Assembly: GCF_001953865.1 (NCBI RefSeq)
Contig: NZ_MQUQ01000003.1
Span: forward strand, 660,059 to 724,058
Source of the DNA: Amycolatopsis coloradensis
GTDB taxonomy: Bacteria; Actinomycetota; Actinomycetes; Mycobacteriales; Pseudonocardiaceae
Length of the DNA: 64,000 bases
Reading direction: 5' to 3'
In this document: positions 17,345-26,431 of the stretch, one piece after another
How positions within the stretch are numbered: the first letter of the stretch is position 1
How the letters are laid out: every line of letters begins with the position of its first letter
The notes under the pieces: generated by a model
The model's database searches: none
Seen by the model: the letters and a program-made list of their open reading frames with translations, nothing else
What the model was told of the DNA's origin: nothing
Translations under genes and position numbers: made by a program

Positions 17345-17383
17345 AAGGACCGGGCCGCCTAATCGGGGGGCAGCCCGGTCCTT
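17345..17383 (+). terminator. Terminator between the two ABC-2 pairs
   Basis: AAGGACCGGGC (17345-17355) pairs perfectly with GCCCGGTCCTT (17373-17383) around a 17-base loop, and the second arm runs into TTTCCC. It separates the first transporter pair from the second. Confidence 0.75.
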
Positions 17384-17420
17384 TCCCGCGTAATGTCGTC
17401 ATCCACCGGAGGGAGGGCCG

Positions 17421-18341
17421 ATGATCGAGGCCACCGAACTCACGAAACGCTACGGCGAAAAGACCGCCGTCGAAGACCTTTCCTTCACCGCCGAAACAGG
17501 GCGCGTGACGGGGTTCCTCGGACCGAACGGGGCGGGGAAGTCCACCACGATGCGGATGATCCTCGGCCTCGACAACCCCACGTCGGGCTCGGTGACCATC
17601 GACGGCAAGGCCTACCGCGAACTGCATGATCCACTTCGGACGGTCGGCGCGATGCTCGACGCCACCTGGCGCCATCCCGGCCGCTCGGCCCGCGAGCACC
17701 TGCGGTGGGTGGCCGCGACCAACGGCCTGCCGGACAACCGCGTCGACGAGGTGCTCCGGCTGGTCGGCCTGGAATCGGTCGCCCGCAAACGGGCCGGGCA
17801 GTTCTCGCTCGGCATGTCGCAACGGCTCGGGATCGCGACGGCGTTGCTCGGCGACCCCCGGGTGCTGCTCTTCGACGAACCGGTGAACGGACTCGATCCC
17901 GAGGGCATCGTGTGGATCCGGCAGCTGATGCACGCGCTCGCCGCCGAGGGCCGCTCCGTGTTCGTGTCCAGCCACCTGCTGCCGGAGATGGCGCAGACCG
18001 CGCAGGACCTCGTCGTGATCGGCCGGGGCAAGCTGATCTACCAGGGCACGATGGAGGACTTCGTCGGCCGCGCGAAGAGCCTCGGCGTGCGGGTCCGCAG
18101 CCCGCACCTGCCCGAACTGCGGACGGCGCTGACCGAGAAGGGCACCGAATTCCGCGAGGAGGACGGCGCGCTCATCGTGTCCGAAATGGACAGCGACGAC
18201 ATCGGCGAGCTCGCCTTCGCCGCGGGCGCGACCCTCCACGAACTGAAGCCGCTCACCGGCTCGCTCGAAAACGCGTACATGCAACTCACCGCCGAAGCCG
18301 TCGAGTACGGCGCCGGCCAGGTCCCGGAGGTCGCCCGATGA
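17421..18341 (+). CDS. ABC-2 exporter ATP-binding protein, copy 2, 306 aa
   Basis: A close paralogue of the 15567 gene, nearly collinear: GPNGAGKSTTMRMILGLDNPTSG, FSLGMSQRLGIATALLGDP, VLLFDEPVNGLDPEG and SSHLLPEMAQTA are shared word for word or nearly so, and the C-terminal extension ends with LTAEAVEYGAGQ, the counterpart of ITGDSVEYHTG. GGAGGG precedes the ATG. Its stop overlaps the permease start by four bases (ATGA). Confidence 0.93.
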   Translation: MIEATELTKRYGEKTAVEDLSFTAETGRVTGFLGPNGAGKSTTMRMILGLDNPTSGSVTIDGKAYRELHDPLRTVGAMLDATWRHPGRSAREHLRWVAATNGLPDNRVDEVLRLVGLESVARKRAGQFSLGMSQRLGIATALLGDPRVLLFDEPVNGLDPEGIVWIRQLMHALAAEGRSVFVSSHLLPEMAQTAQDLVVIGRGKLIYQGTMEDFVGRAKSLGVRVRSPHLPELRTALTEKGTEFREEDGALIVSEMDSDDIGELAFAAGATLHELKPLTGSLENAYMQLTAEAVEYGAGQVPEVAR

Positions 18342-19090
18342 CCACGGCGAACATGCTCCGCGCGGAGCGGATCAAGCTGCTGAGCACGCGCGCGCCCTGG
18401 TGGTGCGCGGGCATCGCGATCGTGGTCGCGCTCGCCTACACCGCGTTGTTCTTCGGTTTCGTTCCGCTGGAGGGACAGACCGGCGTCGACTCGACCCAGA
18501 TCGCCGGTGCGCTCGCCCGCACCGTGGTGCTCATCCTCGCCATTCTCGCGGCGGCGACGGAGTTCAACTGGGGCACGATGAAACTCACCTTCCAGGCGGT
18601 GCCGTCCCGGGTGCCCGCCCTGCTGGCGAAGGGCGCCGTCGTCGGGGTGTTCTCGGGCCTGATCGGACTGCTGGTGGGCTTCGGCTCGTGGGCTGTCGCG
18701 TATCTGATCAAACCGGCCTCCGACCTGGGGCTGGTCTCCGGCTCCGACTGGCGCGCGGTGGCGGGCCAGGGGCTGACCTTCCTGCTGACCGGGCTCCTCG
18801 GCGTGGGACTCGGCCTGCTGTTCCGCAATCCCGCGCTGGCCCTCGGCTTCGCGTTGGTCTGGACGCAGTTGATCGAGGGCCTCGTCCTGCTGATTCCGCG
18901 CGTCGGCGACGACATCTACCAGTGGATGCCGTTCTTCGCGGCAAATCAGTTTTCCGGATCGGACCTGACGGTTTCGATGATGAAACTCGAACCCCCGTTG
19001 GGCCCCTGGGGCTATTTGGCTTATTTCGCAGGCATCTGCGTGATTGTCTATGCGGCCGGGCTGATGATCACCCATCGACGGGACGCGTGA
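18338..19090 (+). CDS. ABC-2 type permease, copy 2, 250 aa
   Basis: A six-helix membrane protein paralogous to the 16536 gene: ERIKLLSTRAPWWC at the N-terminus, TFQAVPSRVPALLAKG, a DDIYQWMPFFAANQFSG loop and a C-terminal HRRDA. Translationally coupled to ATPase copy 2. The two pairs look like a tandem duplication that diverged mostly in the membrane helices, so they may export related but different substrates. Confidence 0.9.
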   Translation: MTTANMLRAERIKLLSTRAPWWCAGIAIVVALAYTALFFGFVPLEGQTGVDSTQIAGALARTVVLILAILAAATEFNWGTMKLTFQAVPSRVPALLAKGAVVGVFSGLIGLLVGFGSWAVAYLIKPASDLGLVSGSDWRAVAGQGLTFLLTGLLGVGLGLLFRNPALALGFALVWTQLIEGLVLLIPRVGDDIYQWMPFFAANQFSGSDLTVSMMKLEPPLGPWGYLAYFAGICVIVYAAGLMITHRRDA

Positions 19091-19226
19091 GCTTTTACCG
19101 CCTCCGAAGGAGTTAAGTCCACGTTAAGAGCCTGTGGCTTCTCTCACAGGAAGCGGACATACTGTTCCTGACCGGACGATGCTCGGTACGAGCCTATTTT
19201 TCGGCTCTCGGCCCCGGAGGTGATCC

Positions 19227-19802
19227 TTGACGGTGGATTCCGGTCAGGGAGTGGAACGCGCGATCCCGCAAGCCCGCACGGAAAGTATGCAGCCCCGGCT
19301 CGAGCCCATGCTCGACCTCGAATGGTCACAGGCGATCGAACTGCCCCGCACGGTGGCGTCCGCGACCCGGCCATCCGATATCCGCCGCGCGTGGGTGCAT
19401 CGCGCGCCCGAAGACCTCGTTGTCGCGCTGTACCGCGCGTCCAGTGGAATGCACGGCGAAATCCCCGCGCCGTGGTGGCTTCGCGGCGTCGTGGACGGCA
19501 GGCTCGAATCGCGGGAACTCGGTTTCCGCATCGAAGATCGCATCGCGGGCCTGCTCGGCAGACGTCCCGGCTGGGAATTCGTCCCGTGGGCCGCGGACGG
19601 GGAATCCGGCTACTGGGAGTTCATGCCTTCCGAACGCGGAGCGTCCGGGCATTCGATCCCGACCACGGTGCTGAACACAAGCCGCCACGACGGCTGGATC
19701 GACGTTCTCCCCGCGCATTCCAGCACGACGCCGCCGCCGATCGCGGTCGCCGGATTCGCCGGCCTGCGGTCACGGCTGGGGGAGTTCGAAGCGGTCCGGT
19801 AA
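19227..19802 (+). CDS. Hypothetical cytoplasmic protein, 191 aa
   Basis: I do not recognise the family. The protein is soluble, Trp- and Arg-rich (WSQAIELPRTV, RRAWVHRAPEDLVVALYR, WWLRGVVDGRL, WEFVPWAADGESGYWEF), with no signal peptide or membrane segment. The start is an unusual TTG at 19227, chosen because a near-ideal GGAGGTGATC begins at 19216; the in-frame GTG at 19233 is an alternative but is spaced too far. It lies between the ABC-2 exporters and trmB with its own upstream gap of 136 bases. Confidence 0.7.
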   Translation: MTVDSGQGVERAIPQARTESMQPRLEPMLDLEWSQAIELPRTVASATRPSDIRRAWVHRAPEDLVVALYRASSGMHGEIPAPWWLRGVVDGRLESRELGFRIEDRIAGLLGRRPGWEFVPWAADGESGYWEFMPSERGASGHSIPTTVLNTSRHDGWIDVLPAHSSTTPPPIAVAGFAGLRSRLGEFEAVR

Positions 19803-19991
19803 GGACGACAGGCGGAGCGGAGGCGTACCGCGGAAATCAACCGCGGACGGAACTGCCCGGCCGAAACCCCGCTATCACGGCGGCAGGGCGCCTGTCGGCC
19901 TACGTGACACGGCTTACCAACGAAGCGCCCTCTCGGCGTGATCGTGGACGCGGGTTCGCCGATGCGCACAGCCCCCACGTTTAATGGGTGG

Positions 19992-20699
19992 GTGGAAAAC
20001 GAGGACCAGCCACGGATGCGCAGCGTGGTCAGCTATGTCAACCGCGGCGGCCGGATGACCGTCGGGCAGCAGCGAGCGTGGGACGAGCTCTGGCCGTCGC
20101 TCGGCCGCACGGTCGGCGAACTGCCCGAAGGCACGGTGGATTTCGGCGATTGGTTCGGCAGGCAGGCCCCGGTCATGGTGGAGATCGGGTCGGGGATGGG
20201 CGAGACCACGTCCCAGCTCGCGGCCGCCGCGCCGGAACTCAACTACGTCGCGGTCGAAGTCTACGAACCGGGGCTGGGCCAGCTGATGCTGCGCGCGGAG
20301 AAGCTCGGAGTGAAGAACCTGCGGCTGATGCACGGTGACGCCGTCGTTCTGCTGACTTCGCACGTCGAGCCGGGCTCGCTGTCCGGGGTCCGGCTGTTCT
20401 TCCCGGACCCGTGGCCGAAGAAGCGGCATCACAAGCGGCGGATCGTGCAGCCGGAGTTCGTCTCGCTGGTGGCCTCGCGGCTCGTGCCGGGCGGGACCTT
20501 CCACCTGGCGACCGACTGGGAGAACTACGCGGAGCAGATGATGGAGGTCTGCTCGGCCGAGCCCCTCCTGCGCAACCGCCACGCCGGCGAGCCCGGGGGC
20601 TGGGCACCGCGCCCGGCGTGGCGTCCGGTCACCAAGTTCGAGAACCGCGCCGACGTCGAAGGCCGGATTTCGCACGACCTGATTTTCGAGCGGGTCTGA
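19992..20699 (+). CDS. trmB: tRNA (guanine-N7-)-methyltransferase, about 235 aa
   Basis: Methylates G46 in the tRNA variable loop using S-adenosylmethionine. Motifs: SAM-binding EIGSGMGETTSQLA, VAVEVYEPGL, catalytic and tRNA-binding FFPDPWPKKRHHKRRIVQPEF, and ATDWENYAEQM. Start choice: the frame is open to 19938, but TTTAAT (19980-19985) lies six bases before GTG 19992 and gives a leaderless start and a family-typical length; ATG 19962 would add ten residues. A strong hairpin follows the stop. Confidence 0.93.
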   Translation: MENEDQPRMRSVVSYVNRGGRMTVGQQRAWDELWPSLGRTVGELPEGTVDFGDWFGRQAPVMVEIGSGMGETTSQLAAAAPELNYVAVEVYEPGLGQLMLRAEKLGVKNLRLMHGDAVVLLTSHVEPGSLSGVRLFFPDPWPKKRHHKRRIVQPEFVSLVASRLVPGGTFHLATDWENYAEQMMEVCSAEPLLRNRHAGEPGGWAPRPAWRPVTKFENRADVEGRISHDLIFERV

Positions 20700-20706
20700 A
20701 ACGGGT

Positions 20707-20750
20707 GAAAGGGCCGGTCAGGACGTCCCCACGTCCTGACCGGCCCTTTC
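20707..20750. terminator. 20-bp perfect bidirectional hairpin after trmB
   Basis: Arms 20707-20726 and 20731-20750 are exact complements (they begin GAAAGGGCCGGTCAGG) with a CCCC loop. It lies eight bases after the trmB stop and, on the other strand, about 110 bases past the FtsX-type permease. T-rich ends on both strands suit termination in both directions. Confidence 0.85.
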
Positions 20751-20863
20751 GTCACTTCCCCGCACCTCGGGACGCCCCCTGCGCGTCCCCGGTGCGTGCG
20801 ACCAGCGACTCCACCCACGAGACCCGCCCGCCCTGATGGCATGACGCCATTCGGGCGAATCTT

Positions 20864-23110
20864 CTACTCGTCGGCGAGCGGCTCCGACTGCACCCGCTTG
20901 AGCGCCGGGGTCGAGACGGAGGCCCCGAGCAACGCCACCCCGATTCCCAGCACCACGGGCGCCAGCAGCCACGGGCTCAGCACGACCGGGTCCTTCTCGA
21001 TCATGCTGTAGAGCCCGACGCCGACTCCGATCCCGACCACCCCCGCGCCGATGGTGGCCACCATCGCGGGCAGGGCCGCCTCCATCCGCAGCGCCCTCGC
21101 CAGCACCCGGACCGGGGTCCCGGCCGCGATGAGTGCCCCGAAGGTGCGACGGCGGTCCATCACCGAACCGGCGGTCGCCACGGCCGCGCTGCACCCGGCG
21201 AGCACTCCGGCGGCGATCAGGCCGATCACGGTGACCCGGCGCAGGTCGGCGAGTTCCTGCTGCTGGCCGACCAGGTGCAGGCCACGGCTGCCGATCTCCT
21301 GGCCCGGTGCCGCCCCGACCAGCGCGGTCCGCACGACCTCGCCGTTCTCCGAGGTCGTCGGCACGACCACGTCGAGCTTCTCCGGCTTGACGTCCGACGG
21401 CAGCAGGGCCGGGTCGATGACGATCGTGCCGTAGGTGTCCTCATCGGACTCGGGGAACGTGTGCGCCGGGACGTTCCCGAGCTGAGTACCGGCCTTGTCG
21501 TAGTCCGTCGTCACGCGGTACGACGCCGGGTCGATCTTGGTGCTGCTGTAGATCGCCGGACCAGGCTGGCAGGAGCCGCCGATGTTCACCCGAAGCAGCT
21601 TCGTGGCGTCTTCGCAGGTCATCACGAAGGCCCGGTTCAGCGTCTGGGAGCGGGTCCCCACCTCGCCGGTGGTCAGGTAGACCTGGCCGACCGCGACGGC
21701 CTTGTCGGCGATCCCGTTACGGGCGAGGGAGGCGTTGGTGTCCTCCACGATCTGCCGCGAGTGGGTCGCGTCGGCCTCGGCGTAGAGGACGTTGTCCCTG
21801 AAAGTCCGCCCGCCGCCCGCCATCGACTCGAACGAGGGCAGCAGGGTGAGCGCCATCGAGCCGGTGAACACCGCGAGCACGACACCCGCCGTGGCCCGGT
21901 AGGCGCTCTTCGGGTCGTCACGCAGCCTGCGCCCGGCCAGCAGCGACGCCGGTTTGCGCCAGACGCGGACGAACGTGCCGCCCACCGCCGAGGTGACCCA
22001 CGGTCCGATGATCGCGGCCGACGCGACCAGCAGGAACAGGCCGAACATCACCATCGGCAAGCTGGCGTCGTCCTGGCTGACCGCGAACAGGAAGAAGGCA
22101 CCGGACACGGGGACCGCGAGCAGACGCCACCAGTGCAGTGGCTTGCGAGCGTGCGCCGAGGCCGCGAACAGCGGCGTCTTCAGCACGCGGCGGATGCCGA
22201 GGACCCCGGCGAACACGACCAGCAGCGGGATCGCCACGGCGACCGCGATGGTCGAGCCGAGCGAAAGGCTGAAGTCCGACGCGAGCCACGTTCCGCCCGC
22301 CCAGGGAACGAACGTCGAGAGGCCTTGTAACGCCGGTGCCACGACGATGCCGAGCAGGGCGCCGACGACCGCGGACAACGCGGTCTCGGCGGCGACGATC
22401 TTCGTCACCTGCGCCGGGGTCGCGCCCGCCAGCCGCAGCGCCGCCATCCGCAGCTCACGCCGGGTGGCGGTGAGCCGGGCAGAAGACGCGACGAGCACCA
22501 GGCTCGGCACGAGCAGGACGATGACGCCGACCCAAGCGAGCAGTTCGAGCATCGGGTCAGGCTTCGCCTGCTTGGCGGGGAAGCCGTCCGCGGCGAGCGC
22601 CGACTGCGGCATCGACTCCGGGGTGTGGCCGACGACGGCGACCAACTGCTCCGGATACATCAGCGAGTCCGGGCCGAGCGAGTCGACGAGTTTGCCGAAC
22701 CGGTCCCCGAGCTGGGCCTGCGGCGTCGACTGGATCAGTTTCCCGAGTTCGGGCGAAACGATCGACTCGCCGGGGGCCGGCAGCTTCGGGATGCCCGGCG
22801 GAAGGCTGAGCATCGGCGCGGTGCCGGTCTTGGCGATGTCGACGCGGATGATCTCGCGGTCACCCGAGTAGTCCTTGTTCGCCGCCATCAGCAACGGCGC
22901 CGGACGCCGGGCCTGCCCGGAATCGGAGTTGTAGCTGTAGATGTCCTGCCAGATCGCCCGCTGGGAGCGGGCCTGCGTGGCACCCGGGAGGGAGGCCAGC
23001 AGGAGCACCAGACTGGTCGCGACGGCGACCCCGACCGCGGTGAGGATGGCCGATGTGCGGGTCCGGCGGTCGACCCGGAGCACCCGCATGGCCAGCTGGA
23101 AGCTGTTCAT
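20864..23110 (-). CDS. FtsX-like ABC transporter permease, 748 aa
   Basis: A MacB/FtsX-type permease. One N-terminal helix (residues about 18-40, VGVAVATSLVLLLASLPGA) precedes a large extracytoplasmic domain. Further helices with an FtsX domain (VIVLLVPSLVLVASSARLTATRRELRMAALRLAGATPAQV) follow, then a second external domain, then a C-terminal FtsX domain containing RRRTFGALIAAGTPVRVL. Its ATG overlaps the last base of the ATPase stop (TAATG), so they form one transporter. It is divergent from a two-component pair that probably regulates it. Confidence 0.9.
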   Translation of the reverse strand: MNSFQLAMRVLRVDRRTRTSAILTAVGVAVATSLVLLLASLPGATQARSQRAIWQDIYSYNSDSGQARRPAPLLMAANKDYSGDREIIRVDIAKTGTAPMLSLPPGIPKLPAPGESIVSPELGKLIQSTPQAQLGDRFGKLVDSLGPDSLMYPEQLVAVVGHTPESMPQSALAADGFPAKQAKPDPMLELLAWVGVIVLLVPSLVLVASSARLTATRRELRMAALRLAGATPAQVTKIVAAETALSAVVGALLGIVVAPALQGLSTFVPWAGGTWLASDFSLSLGSTIAVAVAIPLLVVFAGVLGIRRVLKTPLFAASAHARKPLHWWRLLAVPVSGAFFLFAVSQDDASLPMVMFGLFLLVASAAIIGPWVTSAVGGTFVRVWRKPASLLAGRRLRDDPKSAYRATAGVVLAVFTGSMALTLLPSFESMAGGGRTFRDNVLYAEADATHSRQIVEDTNASLARNGIADKAVAVGQVYLTTGEVGTRSQTLNRAFVMTCEDATKLLRVNIGGSCQPGPAIYSSTKIDPASYRVTTDYDKAGTQLGNVPAHTFPESDEDTYGTIVIDPALLPSDVKPEKLDVVVPTTSENGEVVRTALVGAAPGQEIGSRGLHLVGQQQELADLRRVTVIGLIAAGVLAGCSAAVATAGSVMDRRRTFGALIAAGTPVRVLARALRMEAALPAMVATIGAGVVGIGVGVGLYSMIEKDPVVLSPWLLAPVVLGIGVALLGASVSTPALKRVQSEPLADE

Positions 23111-23805
23111 TACGCGGCCAACCTCGTCGCGATCAGGCCGTCGCGGATGGAGACGGTGCGCGGCATGGCTTCGGCGAGTTCAAGGTCGTGGGTCACCACG
23201 ATCACCGCGGCGCCGCTTTCGGCGGCGGCCGCGAGCAGCGCGTCCATGGTGGCGCGGCCGGTGCGGGTGTCGAGCGCGCCGGTCGGCTCGTCGGCGAAGA
23301 TCACCTTTGGCCGGTGCGTCAGCGCCCGTGCGATCGCGACGCGCTGCGCCTCACCGCCGGAAAGCTCACCGGGGCGGCGCTTCTCCTTGCCCTCGAGGCC
23401 GAGCTTCGCCAGCCATTCGCGGCCCGCTTCGATGGATTCCTTGCGGCCCTTGCCACTCAGCAGCGACGGCAACGCGACGTTCTCCTCGGCGCTCAATTCG
23501 GCGACGAGCATCCCGGACTGGAACACGAAGCCGAACTCGGTGCGCCGCAGTTCGCTGCGCTTGCGCTCGTTGAGCTGGTCGACACGCTGTCCGGCGAGGA
23601 AGATCTCCCCGGAGTCGGCGCGGAGGATCCCGGCGAGTACGTGCAGCAGGGAGGTCTTGCCGGAGCCGGAGGGCCCGACGATGGCGACCGCGTCACCCGC
23701 CTGGATGTCGATGTCGATCCCGGCCAGCGCGTACTGCGTGCCGTACCGCTTCACCAGCCCACGCCCGGCGAGTACCGGCTGCCCTGTCCACTGTGGATCT
23801 ACCAC
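23110..23805 (-). CDS. ABC transporter ATP-binding protein (LolD/MacB type), 231 aa
   Basis: Walker A is GPSGSGKTSLLH (about 42-53), the Q-loop region is EFGFVFQSGML, the signature is LSGGEAQRVAIARAL, Walker B is VIFADEPTGALD, and the H-loop is VTHDLELA. This is the standard ATPase that pairs with FtsX-type permeases for lipid, peptide or antibiotic handling. GTG 23805 is preceded by GGGAG. First gene of the two-gene unit, divergent from the kinase gene across 180 bases. Confidence 0.94.
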   Translation of the reverse strand: MVDPQWTGQPVLAGRGLVKRYGTQYALAGIDIDIQAGDAVAIVGPSGSGKTSLLHVLAGILRADSGEIFLAGQRVDQLNERKRSELRRTEFGFVFQSGMLVAELSAEENVALPSLLSGKGRKESIEAGREWLAKLGLEGKEKRRPGELSGGEAQRVAIARALTHRPKVIFADEPTGALDTRTGRATMDALLAAAAESGAAVIVVTHDLELAEAMPRTVSIRDGLIATRLAA

Positions 23806-23985
23806 CGTGATTCTCCCTAGTCAGTCACTTGTGTTCCGCTTCGGGGAAGAGCTTCGCGGTGAACCACCTGTGTCCACTTCGGGCAGACGGCCAGTGCTGA
23901 TCACCCGCGCATCGGCCGATCGGCCGAGGAGGGTCGGGCCGGTCGGCCAAGGTGCGGACGACGGTGGATCCTCTACCGTCACGGT

Positions 23986-25770
23986 GTGACAGTAGGTCCA
24001 TCCCAGAACAAGTTCTACGCACGCGCGGGCTCGCTCGCGCGCCGCCTCGGCATGCCCACCGTCGTACTGCTGGCCGCGCTCGCCTTCGACCTGTTCTTCG
24101 TGACCGACGCCGCGCTCGACGACACGGGCCCTCGCGGCATCGACCTGCTGCTGTTCCCCGGCATCTTCGGGATGGTGTTCTGCGCGCTCTGGGCACAGAA
24201 ACGGGCCGCCGTGGCCGCCGTCGCGGCTTCGGTCGTGCTGGTGGCCTACACGCTGGTCGTCCGGTACTTCACCATCCCGACCTACTCGAGCGTGCTCGCC
24301 CACCTGTCCATCACCGAGGTGGTGGCGGGGGTGGAGATCCTTTTCTACGCGGCGCGCCGGACGCGTCCCGGCGTCGCGGCCGCCGTGATCTCCGGCCTGG
24401 TGCTGGCCACCCTGACCGCGGTTTCCGGCCGGTACACCTACAACTACTACAGCGGCGGCTCCGGCGGCACCATGGCGCAGGCGCTGCTGTTCGGCGGCAT
24501 CCTGCTGGGCGGCACGCTGGTCTTCGCGATTCCGGGGCGCGACCGCACGGCGAATCCGAAAAGCTACGAGAAGCTGCAGAAACTCAACAAGCTGGTGATG
24601 GGCCAGTGGCCGCTCATCGGCATGCTGGGCATCGCGCTGATCTTGGAATTCGGCTTCACCTACGCCAGCGGGGCGCACGGCTTGCCCATCCTGGTCTGCT
24701 CGATCGCCGCCGCGATCATCGCGGTCGCCGCGCCACGGCGACCGGCCGACGCGATCATCGCGCTCGCCGCCGCCATGGTGCTTTCCACGCTGGTCACCCC
24801 GTTCCTCCGGCTCGGCTACGACTACCCGCTGCCCGGCGGCGTGCCGGGGACACAGATCGTCGCGGGGATGGGTGTGGTCGTCGCGCTGGTCCGCGCGGTC
24901 GGGCCCGCCAAGGCCATGCCACGGCTCGCGGTGCTGTCCGGAGTCGTCGCGGTTTCCTCGATCCTCAACACCAAACGGCCGACTTCCAGGCTGATGACGG
25001 ACCCCGACGACATCGCCGGGTACGCGGTCATGGCATTACTGCTGCTCGGCATCGCGGTGGCGGTCGGCGCGGCGCTGCGCTCGCGGGATTCGGAACGCAC
25101 TCAGGTCATCCAATCGGCGATCAGCGACGCGCAGACGTCGGAGCGGATGGCACTCGCGCGCGAACTGCACGACGTCGTCGCGCATCACGTCACCGGGATC
25201 GTCGTGCAGGCGCAGGCGGCGAAACTGATGGGCGAGAAGAACCCGCGGGTCGCGGTCGAGGCGATGGGCCGGATCGAGGACGCCGGGGTGGAGGCGCTCG
25301 CGGCGATGCGGCGGCTCGTGCGGAGCATGCGCGGCGACGCCCCGGCCGGGAGCAGCGAGTTCAGCGAGCAGGCCACCACCGACCTCGCCGCCGACCTGCG
25401 GGCGCTGATCGAACGGTCGAACCACGGCGTGAAGACGTCGATGAGGCTCGAACTGCCGCCGAACGTGCCGCACGAGGTCGGGCGGTCGGCGTTGCGGCTG
25501 GTGCAGGAGTCGCTGACGAACGTCGGCAAGCACGCGTCCGGCGCGAAGGAGACGCTGGTCATCGCCGAGGTGTCCGGAACGGAACTACACCTCCAGGTGA
25601 CCGACGACGGACGCGAGCAGGAGCACCGTCCGGCCGGTGGGTCGGGCGGCTACGGTCTGATCGGGATGCGCGAACGTGTCGCCCTGCTGAACGGCAGGCT
25701 TTCCGCCGGGCGGGCGCCGGGCGGCGGATGGCGCGTCGAAGCGTGGCTACCACTTGAAGGAGAAGAGTGA
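23986..25770 (+). CDS. Sensor histidine kinase, NarL/LuxR-partner type, 594 aa
   Basis: The N-terminal 370 residues hold about ten membrane helices in two blocks, an unusually large membrane sensor. The HisKA_3 box is ERMALARELHDVVAHHVTGIVV with His395; the ATPase domain has ESLTNVGKHASG, VTDDG and GYGLIGMRERVALLNGRL. TACCGT (23974-23979) lies six bases before the GTG with no Shine-Dalgarno, so it is probably leaderless. Its stop overlaps the response regulator start (GTGA). Divergence from the FtsX-type transporter suggests they act together in envelope stress or drug sensing. Confidence 0.92.
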   Translation: MTVGPSQNKFYARAGSLARRLGMPTVVLLAALAFDLFFVTDAALDDTGPRGIDLLLFPGIFGMVFCALWAQKRAAVAAVAASVVLVAYTLVVRYFTIPTYSSVLAHLSITEVVAGVEILFYAARRTRPGVAAAVISGLVLATLTAVSGRYTYNYYSGGSGGTMAQALLFGGILLGGTLVFAIPGRDRTANPKSYEKLQKLNKLVMGQWPLIGMLGIALILEFGFTYASGAHGLPILVCSIAAAIIAVAAPRRPADAIIALAAAMVLSTLVTPFLRLGYDYPLPGGVPGTQIVAGMGVVVALVRAVGPAKAMPRLAVLSGVVAVSSILNTKRPTSRLMTDPDDIAGYAVMALLLLGIAVAVGAALRSRDSERTQVIQSAISDAQTSERMALARELHDVVAHHVTGIVVQAQAAKLMGEKNPRVAVEAMGRIEDAGVEALAAMRRLVRSMRGDAPAGSSEFSEQATTDLAADLRALIERSNHGVKTSMRLELPPNVPHEVGRSALRLVQESLTNVGKHASGAKETLVIAEVSGTELHLQVTDDGREQEHRPAGGSGGYGLIGMRERVALLNGRLSAGRAPGGGWRVEAWLPLEGEE

Positions 25771-26417
25771 TCCGGGTATTGATCGCCGACGACCAGGACA
25801 TGGTGCGGATCGGCTTCCGGATGATCCTGGACAGCCACGACGACATCGAAGTGGTCGCCGACGTGGCGGACGGCGTCTCGGCGGTGGCGAAGGCACGCGA
25901 ACTGCGCCCGGACGTCTGCCTGCTGGACATCCGCATGCCCGGGATCGACGGGCTGGAGGTCACCAAGCAGCTGGCCGGACCGGACGTCGCCGATCCGCTG
26001 AAGGTGGTGGTGGTCACGACCTTCGACCTCGACGAGTACGTGCACACCGCGCTGCGGAACGGTGCGAGCGGGTTTCTGCTGAAGGACGCCGGGCCCGCGC
26101 TGCTGATCGAGGCGGTGCGCGCGGCCGCACGCGGGGACGCGCTGGTCTCACCGCAGATCACCGTCCGGCTGCTGAAGCATTTCGACGGCGGGACCGTGAA
26201 ACGCGACGTCGTCCCGCCTTCGGAGCCGCTGACCGCGCGGGAGCTGGACGTGGTCAAGGCGGCCGCGAAGGGATTGACGAACACCGAGATCGGGGCCGAG
26301 CTGTTCCTGTCGCTGTCGACGGTGAAGACGCATCTGGCGTCGGTGCAGGGCAAGGTGGGTGCGCGGAACCGGGTGGAGATCGCGGCCTGGGCGTGGCGGA
26401 GCGGCGTAGTGGACTGA
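25767..26417 (+). CDS. Response regulator, NarL/FixJ family, 216 aa
   Basis: Receiver MIRVLIADDQDMVRIGFRM with Asp54 in CLLDIRMPG and Lys in LLKDAG; a LuxR-type helix-turn-helix at the C-terminus (LTARELDVVKAAAKGLTNTEIGAELFLSLSTVKTHLASV, taken as a whole). Partner of the overlapping kinase. The likely target is the divergent promoter of the ABC transporter at 23806-23985, although I see no clear repeat there. Confidence 0.93.
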   Translation: MIRVLIADDQDMVRIGFRMILDSHDDIEVVADVADGVSAVAKARELRPDVCLLDIRMPGIDGLEVTKQLAGPDVADPLKVVVVTTFDLDEYVHTALRNGASGFLLKDAGPALLIEAVRAAARGDALVSPQITVRLLKHFDGGTVKRDVVPPSEPLTARELDVVKAAAKGLTNTEIGAELFLSLSTVKTHLASVQGKVGARNRVEIAAWAWRSGVVD

Positions 26418-26431
26418 CTTAAGCTCCTTTC

